A DNA stretch of 64,000 nucleotides, taken from NCBI RefSeq assembly GCF_005871165.1, contig NZ_SWKP01000008.1, forward strand, positions 248,001 to 312,000, read 5' to 3'. The notes under the pieces are model-generated. The model was not told the DNA's origin. It saw nothing but the letters and a program-made list of their open reading frames with translations, and did no database searches. Position 1 is the stretch's first letter; each line of letters opens with the position of its first letter. Shown one piece after another: positions 1 to 9,306 of the stretch. This DNA comes from Maricaulis alexandrii (GTDB taxonomy: Bacteria > Pseudomonadota > Alphaproteobacteria > Caulobacterales > Maricaulaceae). A program made the translations under genes and the position numbers.

Positions 1-852
1 GGCGCGACCTTCGAAGGCCGTGTCACGAACATCGCCGAATACGGTGCCTTCGTTGAGCTGGAAGAAGGCGTTGAAGGCCTGGTCCACGTCTCCGAGATGT
101 CCTGGACCAAGAAGAACGTCCACCCGGGCAAGATCCTGTCCACCTCGCAAGAAGTGCAGGTCATGGTCCTCGATGTCGACGCCGACAAGCGCCGCATCTC
201 CCTGGGCGTCAAGCAAACCCAGCGCAATCCGTGGGAAGTGTTCGCCGAAACGCACCCGTCCGGTTCCGCCATCAAGGGCGAAATCAAGAACATCACCGAA
301 TTCGGTCTGTTCGTTGGCCTGGACGGCGACATCGACGGCATGGTGCACCTCTCCGACATCTCCTGGGAGCAGTCGGGCGAGCAAGCCATCGAAGCCTTCA
401 AGAAGGGCGATGTCGTGGAAGCCAAGGTGCTGGACGTTGATGTCGAGAAGGAGCGCGTCTCCCTGGGCATCAAGCAGCTCGGCGGCGACCCGATGGACAG
501 CTCCGGCGTCAGCCGTGGCGACACCGTCACCTGCACCGTCACCGAGATCACCTCGGGTGGTATCGAAGTGACCTTCGGCGATGAAGGCGGCGTGAAGTCC
601 TTCATCCGCAAGTCCGACCTGTCCCGCGACCGTGCGGAACAGCGTCCGGAACGCTTCGCTGTCGGTGACAAGGTTGATGCCCGCATCACCAACATCGACA
701 AGGCCTCGCGCCGTATCTCCCTGTCCATCAAGGCCCTGGAGATCTCCGAAGAGCGTGAAGCCGTCGAGCAGTACGGTTCCTCCGACGCCGGTGCGTCCCT
801 GGGTGATATCCTGGGTGCGGCCCTGCGCGAGAAGGAAGGCGACGAGGACTAA
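1..852 (+). CDS. rpsA: 30S ribosomal protein S1, C-terminal part
   Basis: Partial gene; the 5' end lies before the window and 283 residues are visible. S1 binds mRNA on the 30S subunit and helps place it for initiation. The fragment shows three successive S1 (OB-fold) repeats: residues about 1-65 (starting GATFEGRVTNIAEYGAFVEL), about 87-155 (GEIKNITEFGLFV, then RVSLGIKQL) and about 173-245 (GDTVTCTVTEI, then RRISLSIKAL), followed by an acidic tail ending EKEGDED. The stop TAA is followed closely by a perfect hairpin terminator, so the transcript most likely ends before ihfB. The rpsA-ihfB order is common in Proteobacteria. Confidence 0.97.
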   Translation, partial: GATFEGRVTNIAEYGAFVELEEGVEGLVHVSEMSWTKKNVHPGKILSTSQEVQVMVLDVDADKRRISLGVKQTQRNPWEVFAETHPSGSAIKGEIKNITEFGLFVGLDGDIDGMVHLSDISWEQSGEQAIEAFKKGDVVEAKVLDVDVEKERVSLGIKQLGGDPMDSSGVSRGDTVTCTVTEITSGGIEVTFGDEGGVKSFIRKSDLSRDRAEQRPERFAVGDKVDARITNIDKASRRISLSIKALEISEEREAVEQYGSSDAGASLGDILGAALREKEGDED

Positions 853-875
853 TCCTCAACGTCTCGGAAACGAAG

Positions 876-910
876 AATCGGCCGGAGTTCACGCTCCGGC
901 CGATTTTTTT
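876..910 (+). terminator. Rho-independent terminator after rpsA
   Basis: Perfect 12-bp inverted repeat (876-887 with 894-905), six-base loop, and a T run at 904-910. It sits 24 bases after the rpsA stop and 68 bases before the ihfB start. Confidence 0.93.
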
Positions 911-977
911 GTCAGCATGCATTGACGCCTGCACCGGCAGGCGCAAGGATTAGGCGTTCAGGCGCGGAGGTTTAGCG

Positions 978-1286
978 ATGATCAAATCCGAGTTGATCGA
1001 CAAGCTTGCGGAAGCAAATCCGCATCTCTACCACCGTGACGTAGAGCGTGTGGTGAACACCGTCCTCGATGGCATCACGGACGCGCTCGCCGCAGGTGAC
1101 CGGGTCGAACTTCGCGGTTTTGGTGCCTTTTCAGTGCGTTGTCGTCCGGCCCGCGTGGGTCGCAATCCCCGCACCGGCGAGAGCGTGGCCGTCAAGGAGA
1201 AGCATGTGCCCTTCTTCAAGACCGGCAAGGAATTGCGCGAACGCGTCGACGAATCCCGCGCCAGCGTCCCTGAACTGACCGGCTGA
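978..1286 (+). CDS. ihfB: Integration host factor subunit beta
   Basis: 102-residue HU/IHF family DNA-bending protein, the usual partner of IhfA in DNA compaction, recombination and promoter architecture. The family signature runs from about residue 46 (RGFGAFSV) to GRNPRTGE, and Pro64 is the intercalating proline at the tip of the beta arm. The C-terminus is a few residues longer than the usual ~94-100. The ATG start is supported by GGAGG at 966-970, seven bases upstream. It lies after rpsA, as in many Proteobacteria, but the intervening terminator suggests its own promoter in the 65-base gap. Confidence 0.95.
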   Translation: MIKSELIDKLAEANPHLYHRDVERVVNTVLDGITDALAAGDRVELRGFGAFSVRCRPARVGRNPRTGESVAVKEKHVPFFKTGKELRERVDESRASVPELTG

Positions 1287-1338
1287 TCTGCCGGTTTTCC
1301 CTCGCATTTTACCGATTTGGTAGAGCCCGCATTAGGAC

Positions 1339-2076
1339 GTGACGCCGGATAATGGCGTCATGAATGGTGTGTCTGCCTCATCCCTGTCTTCACAATCCGC
1401 GTTTGGCGGATGGTCGGCCTCTGTGCCGGCGGCCCCCGTTCAGGCGCCGCCAGGCCCCGAAGCGGACCCGGACAAGTCCGGCGGATTTGACGTGAAATCG
1501 CGTCGCCTGGCCCGCCCGGATCCGGCCGGCCGATTGTCCGATGAAGAGCAGGCCCGGGTGGACGCGCTCAAGGCGCGCGACCAGGAAGTCCGGGCCCATG
1601 AACGCGCCCACCAGATGGTCGGCGGACAATATGCCGGCGCGGCCAGCTATACATTCGAACAGGGTCCGGACGGGCGATCCTATGCGGTCGGCGGCGAAGT
1701 CCCGATCGATGCCAGCGAGATCAAGGGCGATCCGGAAGCCACCATCGAGAAGATGGAACAGGTGAAGGCGGCCGCGCTGGCGCCCGTAGAACCCTCCGGT
1801 CAGGACCGCAAGGTGGCGGCCATGGCCGATGCGAAAGCGGCCCAGGCCCGGGCCGAGCTGAACCGGGCCGAGGACGAAGGCGGCGAGGGTGAGCGCGGAA
1901 CGACGGGGGAGAAGCTCCAGCCCTCACTGTCCCAGCAGATCGCGGAAATGCGCGACACGGAAACACCGGCCAGCCCGTCATCGGCATCAACAGGTCCGGC
2001 CGACCTCACCGCCTATGCTGCCCAGGCCTATCGGCATCCGGCCCTGGCAGGCATTGTGAGTCACGGCGGCTTCTAG
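1339..2076 (+). CDS. SprA-related putative zinc metalloprotease
   Basis: 245 residues if the GTG at 1339 is used; an ATG at 1360 would give 238. The diagnostic block is [15 protein letters not shown] at about residues 86-100, containing an HExxH-type zinc site (His87-Glu88-Arg89-Ala90-His91), followed by [19 protein letters not shown]. This matches the SprA-related family, whose members are annotated as predicted metalloproteases without a well-defined substrate. The N-terminal ~60 residues are Pro/Ala/Ser-rich, and the region after residue 150 is charged and likely helical. No signal peptide is seen, so a cytoplasmic protein is likely. Activity is inferred only from the motif. The gene overlaps the convergent small gene at 2073 by three bases. 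Confidence 0.8.
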   Translation: MTPDNGVMNGVSASSLSSQSAFGGWSASVPAAPVQAPPGPEADPDKSGGFDVKSRRLARPDPAGRLSDEEQARVDALKARDQEVRAHERAHQMVGGQYAGAASYTFEQGPDGRSYAVGGEVPIDASEIKGDPEATIEKMEQVKAAALAPVEPSGQDRKVAAMADAKAAQARAELNRAEDEGGEGERGTTGEKLQPSLSQQIAEMRDTETPASPSSASTGPADLTAYAAQAYRHPALAGIVSHGGF

Positions 2077-2225
2077 ACCTTGCGGTGCCAGTCCCGCTGG
2101 CCATCCATCCAGGCAAAGGCCCCGGTGAGCCATCCCAACCAGCTGCGATCCTGTTTCCAGTAACGCGGATCCGACCCGATCACAGTGGGCGGTGTTTTCT
2201 CGATCATGAATTCCATCAGGGTCAT
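2073..2225 (-). CDS. Small Trp-rich protein, unknown function
   Basis: A 50-codon open frame starting [17 protein letters not shown] and ending DWHRKV. The chosen ATG at 2225 is preceded by GGAGG with five-base spacing; an upstream in-frame ATG at 2240 lacks such a site. It has five tryptophans among 50 residues, no signal peptide and no clear membrane helix. It is divergent from the LysR gene at 2316 with a 90-base gap, the arrangement usual for LysR targets. It overlaps the end of the SprA-like gene by three bases. I do not recognise the family. Being short, it could be a chance frame, but the ribosome site and composition favour a gene. Confidence 0.55.
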   Translation of the reverse strand: MTLMEFMIEKTPPTVIGSDPRYWKQDRSWLGWLTGAFAWMDGQRDWHRKV

Positions 2226-2315
2226 GGCGACCTCCGTCATAAGCTTGATCATGACTTAGGTCCGCAAAACCGTCTTGACCAACGCGTTCTCGGGGGTCTC
2301 TCATAAAGACCGCTT

Positions 2316-3287
2316 ATGACTGATCTTGCTCCCCTCCCGCCGGTCCAGGCCATTCGCGTCTTCGAGACGGCTGCCCGTCTGGGCAATTTCACCCGCACGG
2401 GGGAGGCGCTGGGCATGACCCAGGCGGCGGTGAGCTATCAAATCAAACTGCTGGAGGACCGGCTCGGCTTTGCCCTGTTCGAGCGCAAGGCGCGCCATGT
2501 CGAACTCACCGCGCGGGGCGCCCAGCTGGCACGGGGCACGTCCGAAGCCTTCCGCCTGCTGGAACGCACCTTCCGCGAAGTGCGCGAGGACCGGGCCAGT
2601 GTACTGTCGGTCACCGCCCTGCCGACCTTCTGCTCCAACTGGCTGGTGCCGCGGATCGGCGGCTTCCAGCTCGCCCACCCGGAGCTCGCCGTGCGCATCG
2701 ACAGCCGATCCGACCTGGTCGACATCAAGGCCGGCGAGGCGGATATCGGCATCCGCATCGGCCAGGGCAATTGGCCCGGCCTGGAGGCGCGTCACCTCTT
2801 CCCGGACCGCACCGCCCCGCTGGTGCCGCGCATCGCGCTGGAACGCCACGGCCCGTTCAACCAGCCCGAAGACCTGCTTAAACTGCGACTGTTCGGCCCC
2901 ATCCACTGGTGGCGGGCCTGGATGGCGGAGGCAGGCGTCGACCCCACCCGCTTGCCTGAGCGCCCCGCCCTGGAACTGGAAACCCAGACCATGGAAGTCT
3001 CTGCCGCCATCGCCTCGGGCGATGCCGCAGCGATGGTCACCCCGATCTATTTCGCCGAGCAGATCGCCGCGGGCACACTGATACAGCCTTTCGCCCATGA
3101 AAGCGCGCACACCCATTCCCACTATCTCGTCTTCGATCCGGCCCGCGCCCGGGAGCCCAAGATCAAGGCCTTCATAGAATGGCTGCTCTTCCAGCCCATG
3201 GCCTTCTGCCTCAACCGCCCCCAACCTGCCTTCCCCGAAGCCGGAGAAGCGGTTCACTCACCCCCAAGCTTCCCCTCCTCCCGATAA
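2316..3287 (+). CDS. LysR-family regulator, GcvA-like
   Basis: 323 residues. The N-terminal winged helix-turn-helix spans about residues 9-66, with the family pattern AIRVFETAARLGNFTRTGEAL and TQAAVSYQIKLLEDRLG. The substrate-binding domain runs from about residue 95 to 290. The opening PLPPVQAIRVFE and the internal RIGQGNWPGLEA resemble the GcvA/AmpR branch. The effector is unknown. The gene is divergent from a 50-codon gene and precedes trpF by only 18 bases on the same strand, but the regulated target could be either, or neither. The C-terminal ~25 residues after LLFQ are Pro-rich and variable. Confidence 0.9.
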   Translation: MTDLAPLPPVQAIRVFETAARLGNFTRTGEALGMTQAAVSYQIKLLEDRLGFALFERKARHVELTARGAQLARGTSEAFRLLERTFREVREDRASVLSVTALPTFCSNWLVPRIGGFQLAHPELAVRIDSRSDLVDIKAGEADIGIRIGQGNWPGLEARHLFPDRTAPLVPRIALERHGPFNQPEDLLKLRLFGPIHWWRAWMAEAGVDPTRLPERPALELETQTMEVSAAIASGDAAAMVTPIYFAEQIAAGTLIQPFAHESAHTHSHYLVFDPARAREPKIKAFIEWLLFQPMAFCLNRPQPAFPEAGEAVHSPPSFPSSR

Positions 3288-3305
3288 ACCGCTAACGGTC
3301 GGGGC

Positions 3306-3950
3306 ATGACCCAGATCAAGTTCTGCGGATTGAAGACCGGACGGGATGTGGCAGCGGCCGAGGCGGCGGGGGCGGCCTGGACCGGCTTTGTCATTTTCGA
3401 GAAGAGCCCGCGGCATGTCTCGCCCTCCCTGGCCGGCGAATTGGCGCATCTGGCGAAGAACAGCCAGACCGTCGCCGTGACGGTAAATCCCGATGATGAT
3501 CTGCTGGCCCGCATCCGCGACGCCATGCATCCCGACTGGATCCAGTTGCACGGTTCGGAGAGCCCGCAGCGCGTCGTACAGGCGCGCGCCTATGCAAAGC
3601 GCGGTGTTATCAAGGCCTTGCCGGTGGCTGACGCGAGCGACCTGGACGCCGCAAAAGCCTATGACCGGATTGCCGACATGCTCCTGTTTGACGCGAAACC
3701 GCCGAAAGGGGCCGACCGGCCCGGCGGGCATGGCGTGGGCTATGATTATGCGCTGCTGAAATCGCTGCAGATTTCCGTGCCCTGGCTCTTGTCCGGGGGG
3801 CTTGATGCCACCAATGTCGCTGCCGCTGTATCCCAAGCGGGGGCCCAGGCGGTGGATGTCTCGTCCGGCATCGAATCCGCGCCCGGCGTGAAGGATGCGG
3901 ACAAGATCGCCGCCTTCGCCTCGGCGCTGGCGGTGCCCACACAAGCCTAG
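3306..3950 (+). CDS. trpF: Phosphoribosylanthranilate isomerase
   Basis: 214-residue TIM-barrel enzyme of tryptophan synthesis that converts phosphoribosylanthranilate to the carboxyphenylamino-deoxyribulose phosphate. Cys7 in IKFCGLKT is the general base and Asp129 in LLFDAKPP the general acid. The phosphate-binding end LLSGGL and [12 protein letters not shown] are present. It is the first gene of trpF-trpB-trpA, an arrangement known from Caulobacter. There, usg sits upstream; here a LysR gene takes that place and usg is at 39.1 kb. Confidence 0.97.
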   Translation: MTQIKFCGLKTGRDVAAAEAAGAAWTGFVIFEKSPRHVSPSLAGELAHLAKNSQTVAVTVNPDDDLLARIRDAMHPDWIQLHGSESPQRVVQARAYAKRGVIKALPVADASDLDAAKAYDRIADMLLFDAKPPKGADRPGGHGVGYDYALLKSLQISVPWLLSGGLDATNVAAAVSQAGAQAVDVSSGIESAPGVKDADKIAAFASALAVPTQA

Positions 3951-3981
3951 CGATCTGTCAGGCCGTCAAAAGGAGAGTGCC

Positions 3982-5214
<1,233 letters not shown>

Positions 5215-6003
5215 ATGACCAATCGCCTCACCACCCGTTTCGCCGAGCTGTCCGCCTATAATCGTGCCGGTTTCGTTGCCTACATGATGGCCGGGGATGG
5301 CGACAGCCAGGCCTTGCTGAATGCGCTGCCGGCGGCCGGCGCCGATGTGATCGAGCTGGGCATGCCCTTCACCGATCCGATGGCCGATGGCGCCGCCATT
5401 CAGGCCTCGGCCCTGCGCGCGCTGGATGCCGGCATGACACTGAAGAAGACGCTGGACCAGGCGGCGACCTTCCGCAAGACCGACAAGTCCACGCCGATCG
5501 TGCTGATGGGCTATGCCAATCCGATCCATCACATGGGCTGGGACAAGTTCGCCAAGGCCGCCGGAAAGGCCGGTGTCGACGGGCTGATCTGTGTCGACGT
5601 GCCGCCGGAAGAGGATGAAGACCTCCGCACCGCGCTGGACAAGCACGGCATCGCCCTGATCCGCCTGGCCACGCCGACGACGGACGACAAGCGTCTGGCC
5701 ACGGTTGTCGCCAATACGGCGGGTTTTGTTTATTACGTCTCCACGACAGGTGTGACCGGCGCCGGAACCGGAGCCGTCACCGAAGTCAGCGAAGCGGTGG
5801 CCCGGGTCCAGAAAGCCTCGGGTCTGCCGGTCGCGGTAGGCTTTGGTGTACGCGAACCGGAACAGGCCTCGGCCATTGCGAAACATGCTGACGCTGTGGT
5901 TGTCGGCTCGGCGATTGTCGACGCGATGCACGAAGGTGGTGTCACGGGCGCGACAGACTTGGTAAAGCGCCTGTCTTCTGCGGTTCACACCGCGCGTCGC
6001 TAG
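5215..6003 (+). CDS. trpA: Tryptophan synthase alpha chain
   Basis: 262-residue TIM barrel that cleaves indole-3-glycerol phosphate and channels indole to TrpB. Catalytic Glu47 and Asp58 lie in [25 protein letters not shown] and the C-terminal [11 protein letters not shown] are the phosphate-binding segments. The ATG immediately follows the trpB stop (TAGATG), implying translational coupling. Confidence 0.98.
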   Translation: MTNRLTTRFAELSAYNRAGFVAYMMAGDGDSQALLNALPAAGADVIELGMPFTDPMADGAAIQASALRALDAGMTLKKTLDQAATFRKTDKSTPIVLMGYANPIHHMGWDKFAKAAGKAGVDGLICVDVPPEEDEDLRTALDKHGIALIRLATPTTDDKRLATVVANTAGFVYYVSTTGVTGAGTGAVTEVSEAVARVQKASGLPVAVGFGVREPEQASAIAKHADAVVVGSAIVDAMHEGGVTGATDLVKRLSSAVHTARR

Positions 6004-6063
6004 CGGCAACAGGCAGCATCAGGGCTTTGGGGGCCTTTGATAATGAGTGAACAGGATTCAGGC

Positions 6064-6978
6064 ATGAACTGGCTGACCAAGATCACCCCTCCGGGGATGT
6101 CGAAAATCTTCTCCAAGCGGGACACGCCTGACAATCTCTGGGTCAAATGCCCCAAGACCGGTGAAATGGTCTTCCACAAGGACCTGGAAGCCGGCCTCTT
6201 CGTGACCCCGGGCGGCCACCACATGCGTATCGGCCCGTCCTGGCGCTTCCAGTTCACCTTCGATGGTGAGTTCAAGGAACTCGACACGCCGGAAGTGCCG
6301 CGCGACCCGCTGAAATTCAAGGACGACAAGCCCTACACCTCGCGCATCCAAGCCGCGCGCAAGAAGACGGGTCGCGACGACGCGATGGCGATTGCCGTCG
6401 GTCATATCGACGGTCTGGAAAGCGTTGTTCTGGTCCAGAATTTTGCCTTCATGGGCGGCTCGCTCGGCATGGCCGCGGGTGAGAGCTTCATCAAGGCGGC
6501 CGAGGAAGCCGTGAAGCGCAAGGCGCCGCTCGTCGTCTATACCGCCGCCGGTGGCGCGCGCATGCAGGAAGGTGCCCTGTCACTGATGCAGATGCCGCGC
6601 ACCACGATTGCCGTGGAAATGCTGCGCGAGGCGGGCCTGCCCTATATCGTCGTCCTGACCGACCCGACCACGGGCGGCGTGACCGCCTCCTACGCCATGC
6701 TGGGTGATGTCCATATCGCCGAGCCGGGTGCCCTGGTGGGCTTTGCCGGCCCGCGCGTCATCGAGCAGACGATCCGCGAGAAACTGCCGGAGGGCTTCCA
6801 GCGCTCCGAGTATCTGCTGGAAAAAGGCATGGTCGACAAAGTCGTGCATCGCCGGGACATTCCGGCTACACTGGGTCGGCTTTTGAGGGTCATGATGAAA
6901 CGTCCGGGATCTTCCGTTCGCGCCAGCCTGACACCGCCGCCTGCTGATCATGTGGTCGCCGACGGGGGTGGCCATTAG
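6064..6978 (+). CDS. accD: Acetyl-CoA carboxylase carboxyltransferase subunit beta
   Basis: 304 residues from the ATG at 6064 (MNWLTK, the usual AccD opening, with AGGA seven bases upstream); an ATG at 6043 would add seven residues. It forms the carboxyltransferase with AccA and makes malonyl-CoA. The crotonase-like core is clear: [35 protein letters not shown]. The N-terminal zinc-ribbon region reads VKCPKTGEM and then [11 protein letters not shown], so only one of the four ribbon cysteines of E. coli AccD is present. The order trpA-accD-folC is conserved in related alphaproteobacteria. Confidence 0.96.
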   Translation: MNWLTKITPPGMSKIFSKRDTPDNLWVKCPKTGEMVFHKDLEAGLFVTPGGHHMRIGPSWRFQFTFDGEFKELDTPEVPRDPLKFKDDKPYTSRIQAARKKTGRDDAMAIAVGHIDGLESVVLVQNFAFMGGSLGMAAGESFIKAAEEAVKRKAPLVVYTAAGGARMQEGALSLMQMPRTTIAVEMLREAGLPYIVVLTDPTTGGVTASYAMLGDVHIAEPGALVGFAGPRVIEQTIREKLPEGFQRSEYLLEKGMVDKVVHRRDIPATLGRLLRVMMKRPGSSVRASLTPPPADHVVADGGGH

Positions 6979-8296
6979 CACGCGCCGCCAGGATGTTGAC
7001 GACGCGCTGGCGCGCCTCGCGCGCCTGCATCCCAAGAAAATTGACCTCTCCCTGGGTCGGCTCCAGCGCTTGCTGACGGCCCTGGGCAATCCTCAGGACA
7101 GCCTGCCCCCGACCATCCATGTCGCCGGGACCAACGGCAAGGGCTCGACCTGCGCCTATCTGGCGGAGATGGCCCGCACCAAGGGTGAAAAGGTCCATAT
7201 CTACACCTCACCCCATCTGGTGGATTTCAACGAGCGCATCCTGCTTGATTCCAGACCGGTGGATGATCAATTGCTGATCGAGGCCTTTGCCCGCTGCGAG
7301 GCCGCGAATTTCGGCGAGCCGATCACCTTTTTCGAGATCACGACGGCGGCGGCCCTCCTCCTCTTTTCCGAACATCCGGCCGACCGGCTCATCCTGGAAG
7401 TGGGCCTGGGCGGGCGGTATGACGCGACCAATGTGATCGGCAAGCCGGCCCTGACCGTGATCACGCCGGTTTCGATGGACCACCAGGAATTCCTCGGCAA
7501 TGACCTCGCCACAATCGCACGCGAGAAGGCGGGCATCTGCAAATTCGGGGTCCCGGTCGTGATCGGCAGCCAGTCCGACGAGGCCGAGGCCGCCATCCTG
7601 GAAGAAGCCCAGAAGGTCGGCGCCCCGCCCTGGGTCTGGGGCCGCGACTATAATGCCTACATGCAGCATGGCCGCCTGGTCTATGAGGACGAGACCCGGG
7701 TCTGGGACCTGCCGGCACCCGGTCTGCTGGGCCCGCACCAGATCATGAATGCCGGAGCGGCGGCCGCCTGTGCCGCCATTCTCGGCTGGCCGGAAAGCGC
7801 CGCGGCCGGCGGCATCGCCAATGCCAGCTGGCCCGCCCGCCTGCAGAACATCACGCGCGGCCCGCTGGGCGAAATTGCCAGCAAGGCCGGCGCCGAGCTG
7901 TGGCTGGATGGCGGTCATAATGAAGCCGCGGCCAAGGCGCTCTCCCATGCGCTGGCCGACATGGATGAACGCGATGAGCGCCCGCTGGTCATCATTGCCG
8001 GCTTCTCGCCGAACAAGGATGTGAAGGCCTGGTGCCGGCAATTTGCCGGCCTCGCCCGCCGCATGATCGTGGTGGAATTCAGCTCTGGCCGGGGCGGCTC
8101 CCAGTCGGCGCAGGATGTCGTGGCCGCCGCCAAGGCCGCCGGCCTGCATGCTGACCCGGCAGGCGGGCTCATACCCGCCATGAAGAATGCCGCCCGCGAA
8201 CATCCCGCCCCGCGCATCCTGATCGGCGGCTCCCTCTATCTCGCCGGCGAAGCCCTCGCGCTTGGCGACGCCCCGCCCCACCGCACACCGGGCTAG
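6950..8296 (+). CDS. folC: Bifunctional folylpolyglutamate synthase / dihydrofolate synthase
   Basis: 448 residues if started at the ATG at 6950, which overlaps accD by 29 bases; an in-frame GTG at 6968 is an alternative and neither has a strong ribosome site. It is a Mur-ligase-type enzyme that adds glutamate to dihydropteroate and folates. The P-loop GTNGKGST is at about residues 60-67, followed by [13 protein letters not shown]. The family motif [36 protein letters not shown] and LDGGHN are all present. Position after accD is the usual one. Confidence 0.95.
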   Translation: MWSPTGVAISTRRQDVDDALARLARLHPKKIDLSLGRLQRLLTALGNPQDSLPPTIHVAGTNGKGSTCAYLAEMARTKGEKVHIYTSPHLVDFNERILLDSRPVDDQLLIEAFARCEAANFGEPITFFEITTAAALLLFSEHPADRLILEVGLGGRYDATNVIGKPALTVITPVSMDHQEFLGNDLATIAREKAGICKFGVPVVIGSQSDEAEAAILEEAQKVGAPPWVWGRDYNAYMQHGRLVYEDETRVWDLPAPGLLGPHQIMNAGAAAACAAILGWPESAAAGGIANASWPARLQNITRGPLGEIASKAGAELWLDGGHNEAAAKALSHALADMDERDERPLVIIAGFSPNKDVKAWCRQFAGLARRMIVVEFSSGRGGSQSAQDVVAAAKAAGLHADPAGGLIPAMKNAAREHPAPRILIGGSLYLAGEALALGDAPPHRTPG

Positions 8297-8306
8297 CCAA
8301 GCCGCT

Positions 8307-8334
8307 TTGACGCCATGCCTTTAACCGCTAGTAT
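8307..8334 (+). promoter_or_regulatory. Candidate housekeeping-sigma promoter for the cupin lipoprotein
   Basis: TTGACGC at 8307-8313, then GCTAGTAT at 8327-8334 after 13 bases. This resembles the Caulobacter sigma-73 consensus (TTGACGS, 10-14 bases, GCTANAWC) with the last positions off. It lies 32 bases before the ATG at 8367. Confidence 0.4.
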
Positions 8335-8366
8335 GACACCGGTTTCCATAGCCTGGGGAGGATGGG

Positions 8367-8813
8367 ATGAAACCGGTATTTCTGAGTGGTCTGGCCGCGC
8401 TTCTTGTGACCGCCTGCGCCGAGGAAGCGGCCACACCGGACACGGTGGAAGCCCGGCCCATGGTCGTGGTCGACCAGAATGATGTGATCCGCGAGGAAGC
8501 CCCGCCGCATGGCGCGATCGGGATGAGCACGGCCTACCGGATCTCCGATGTCGCGCCCGGCCGGGCGATGGAATTCCGGATCCGCACCCTGCATGTCGGC
8601 GCTGCCATCGGCCTGCACCCGATCTCCCATGACGAGGTCTATTACGTCGTCTCCGGGACCGGCGATGTCACCTCGGACGGAGAAACCGCCCGCATGACCG
8701 CCGGCATGGCGGCCTATCTCTATGAGGGCGCCGAAGTGGGCATCGTCCAGGTCGGCGAGGAACCGCTCAGCCTGATCATCGCCTATCCGCTGGCACAACG
8801 GCGGCCCGACTAA
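8367..8813 (+). CDS. Cupin-domain lipoprotein
   Basis: 148 residues. It has a lipoprotein signal with lipobox LVTAC and lipidated Cys17. The mature part is a single cupin barrel: IGLHPISHDEVYYVVSGTGDV carries the first cupin motif (His, His, Glu, Gly) and AYLYEGAEVGIVQVG the second, weaker one. Such proteins bind a metal or small ligand; no enzymatic role can be assigned. It is preceded by a candidate promoter and followed by a symmetric hairpin, so it is probably monocistronic and exported to the cell envelope. Confidence 0.85.
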   Translation: MKPVFLSGLAALLVTACAEEAATPDTVEARPMVVVDQNDVIREEAPPHGAIGMSTAYRISDVAPGRAMEFRIRTLHVGAAIGLHPISHDEVYYVVSGTGDVTSDGETARMTAGMAAYLYEGAEVGIVQVGEEPLSLIIAYPLAQRRPD

Positions 8814-8840
8814 GAACAACAAACCGACTGGGGACAAAGA

Positions 8841-8868
8841 AAAACGGGCGCCAAACGGCGCCCGTTTT
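8841..8868. terminator. Bidirectional hairpin terminator between cupin gene and trxA
   Basis: Perfect 12-bp inverted repeat (8841-8852 with 8857-8868), four-base loop, A tract on one side and T tract on the other. It can end transcription from both convergent genes. Confidence 0.9.
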
Positions 8869-8894
8869 CATTCAATCCGGAAGGGCCGGTCAGC

Positions 8895-9215
8895 CTAGAG
8901 GCTTTCCTTGACCCATTCGGAGATTTTGCCCTTGGCCATGGCACCGATCTTCGTGGAGACGACCTGGCCGTCCTTGAAGATCATCATGGTCGGGATGCCG
9001 CGCACGCCATACTTGCCCGGCGTCATCGGGTGATCGTCGATGTTCACCTTGGCGACGGTCAGCTCACCGGCGAGCTCGTCGGAGATTTCCTCAAGCGCCG
9101 GGGCGATCTGTTTGCACGGCCCACACCATTCTGCCCAGAAGTCCACGAGGACCGGGCCGCTGGCATTGATAACGTCGCTTTCGAAGGATTCATCGCTGAC
9201 CGCTTTGGTCGCCAT
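8895..9215 (-). CDS. trxA: Thioredoxin 1
   Basis: 106-residue classical thioredoxin, the cytoplasmic protein-disulfide reductant used by ribonucleotide reductase and others. The active site WCGPC has Cys31 and Cys34; the cis-proline loop is GIPTMM, and DFWAEWCGPCKQIAP is canonical. The ATG at 9215 has AAGGAG upstream. It lies 91 bases after addA on the same strand. Confidence 0.97.
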   Translation of the reverse strand: MATKAVSDESFESDVINASGPVLVDFWAEWCGPCKQIAPALEEISDELAGELTVAKVNIDDHPMTPGKYGVRGIPTMMIFKDGQVVSTKIGAMAKGKISEWVKESL

Positions 9216-9306
9216 GTGACACTCCTTTGTTTTGGGCCTTAAGGGACAGTTCCGGCTGCCCGGACTGCTCTGATGGCGCGTGAGGTAAGGAGCGCCGGTG
9301 CGTCCG

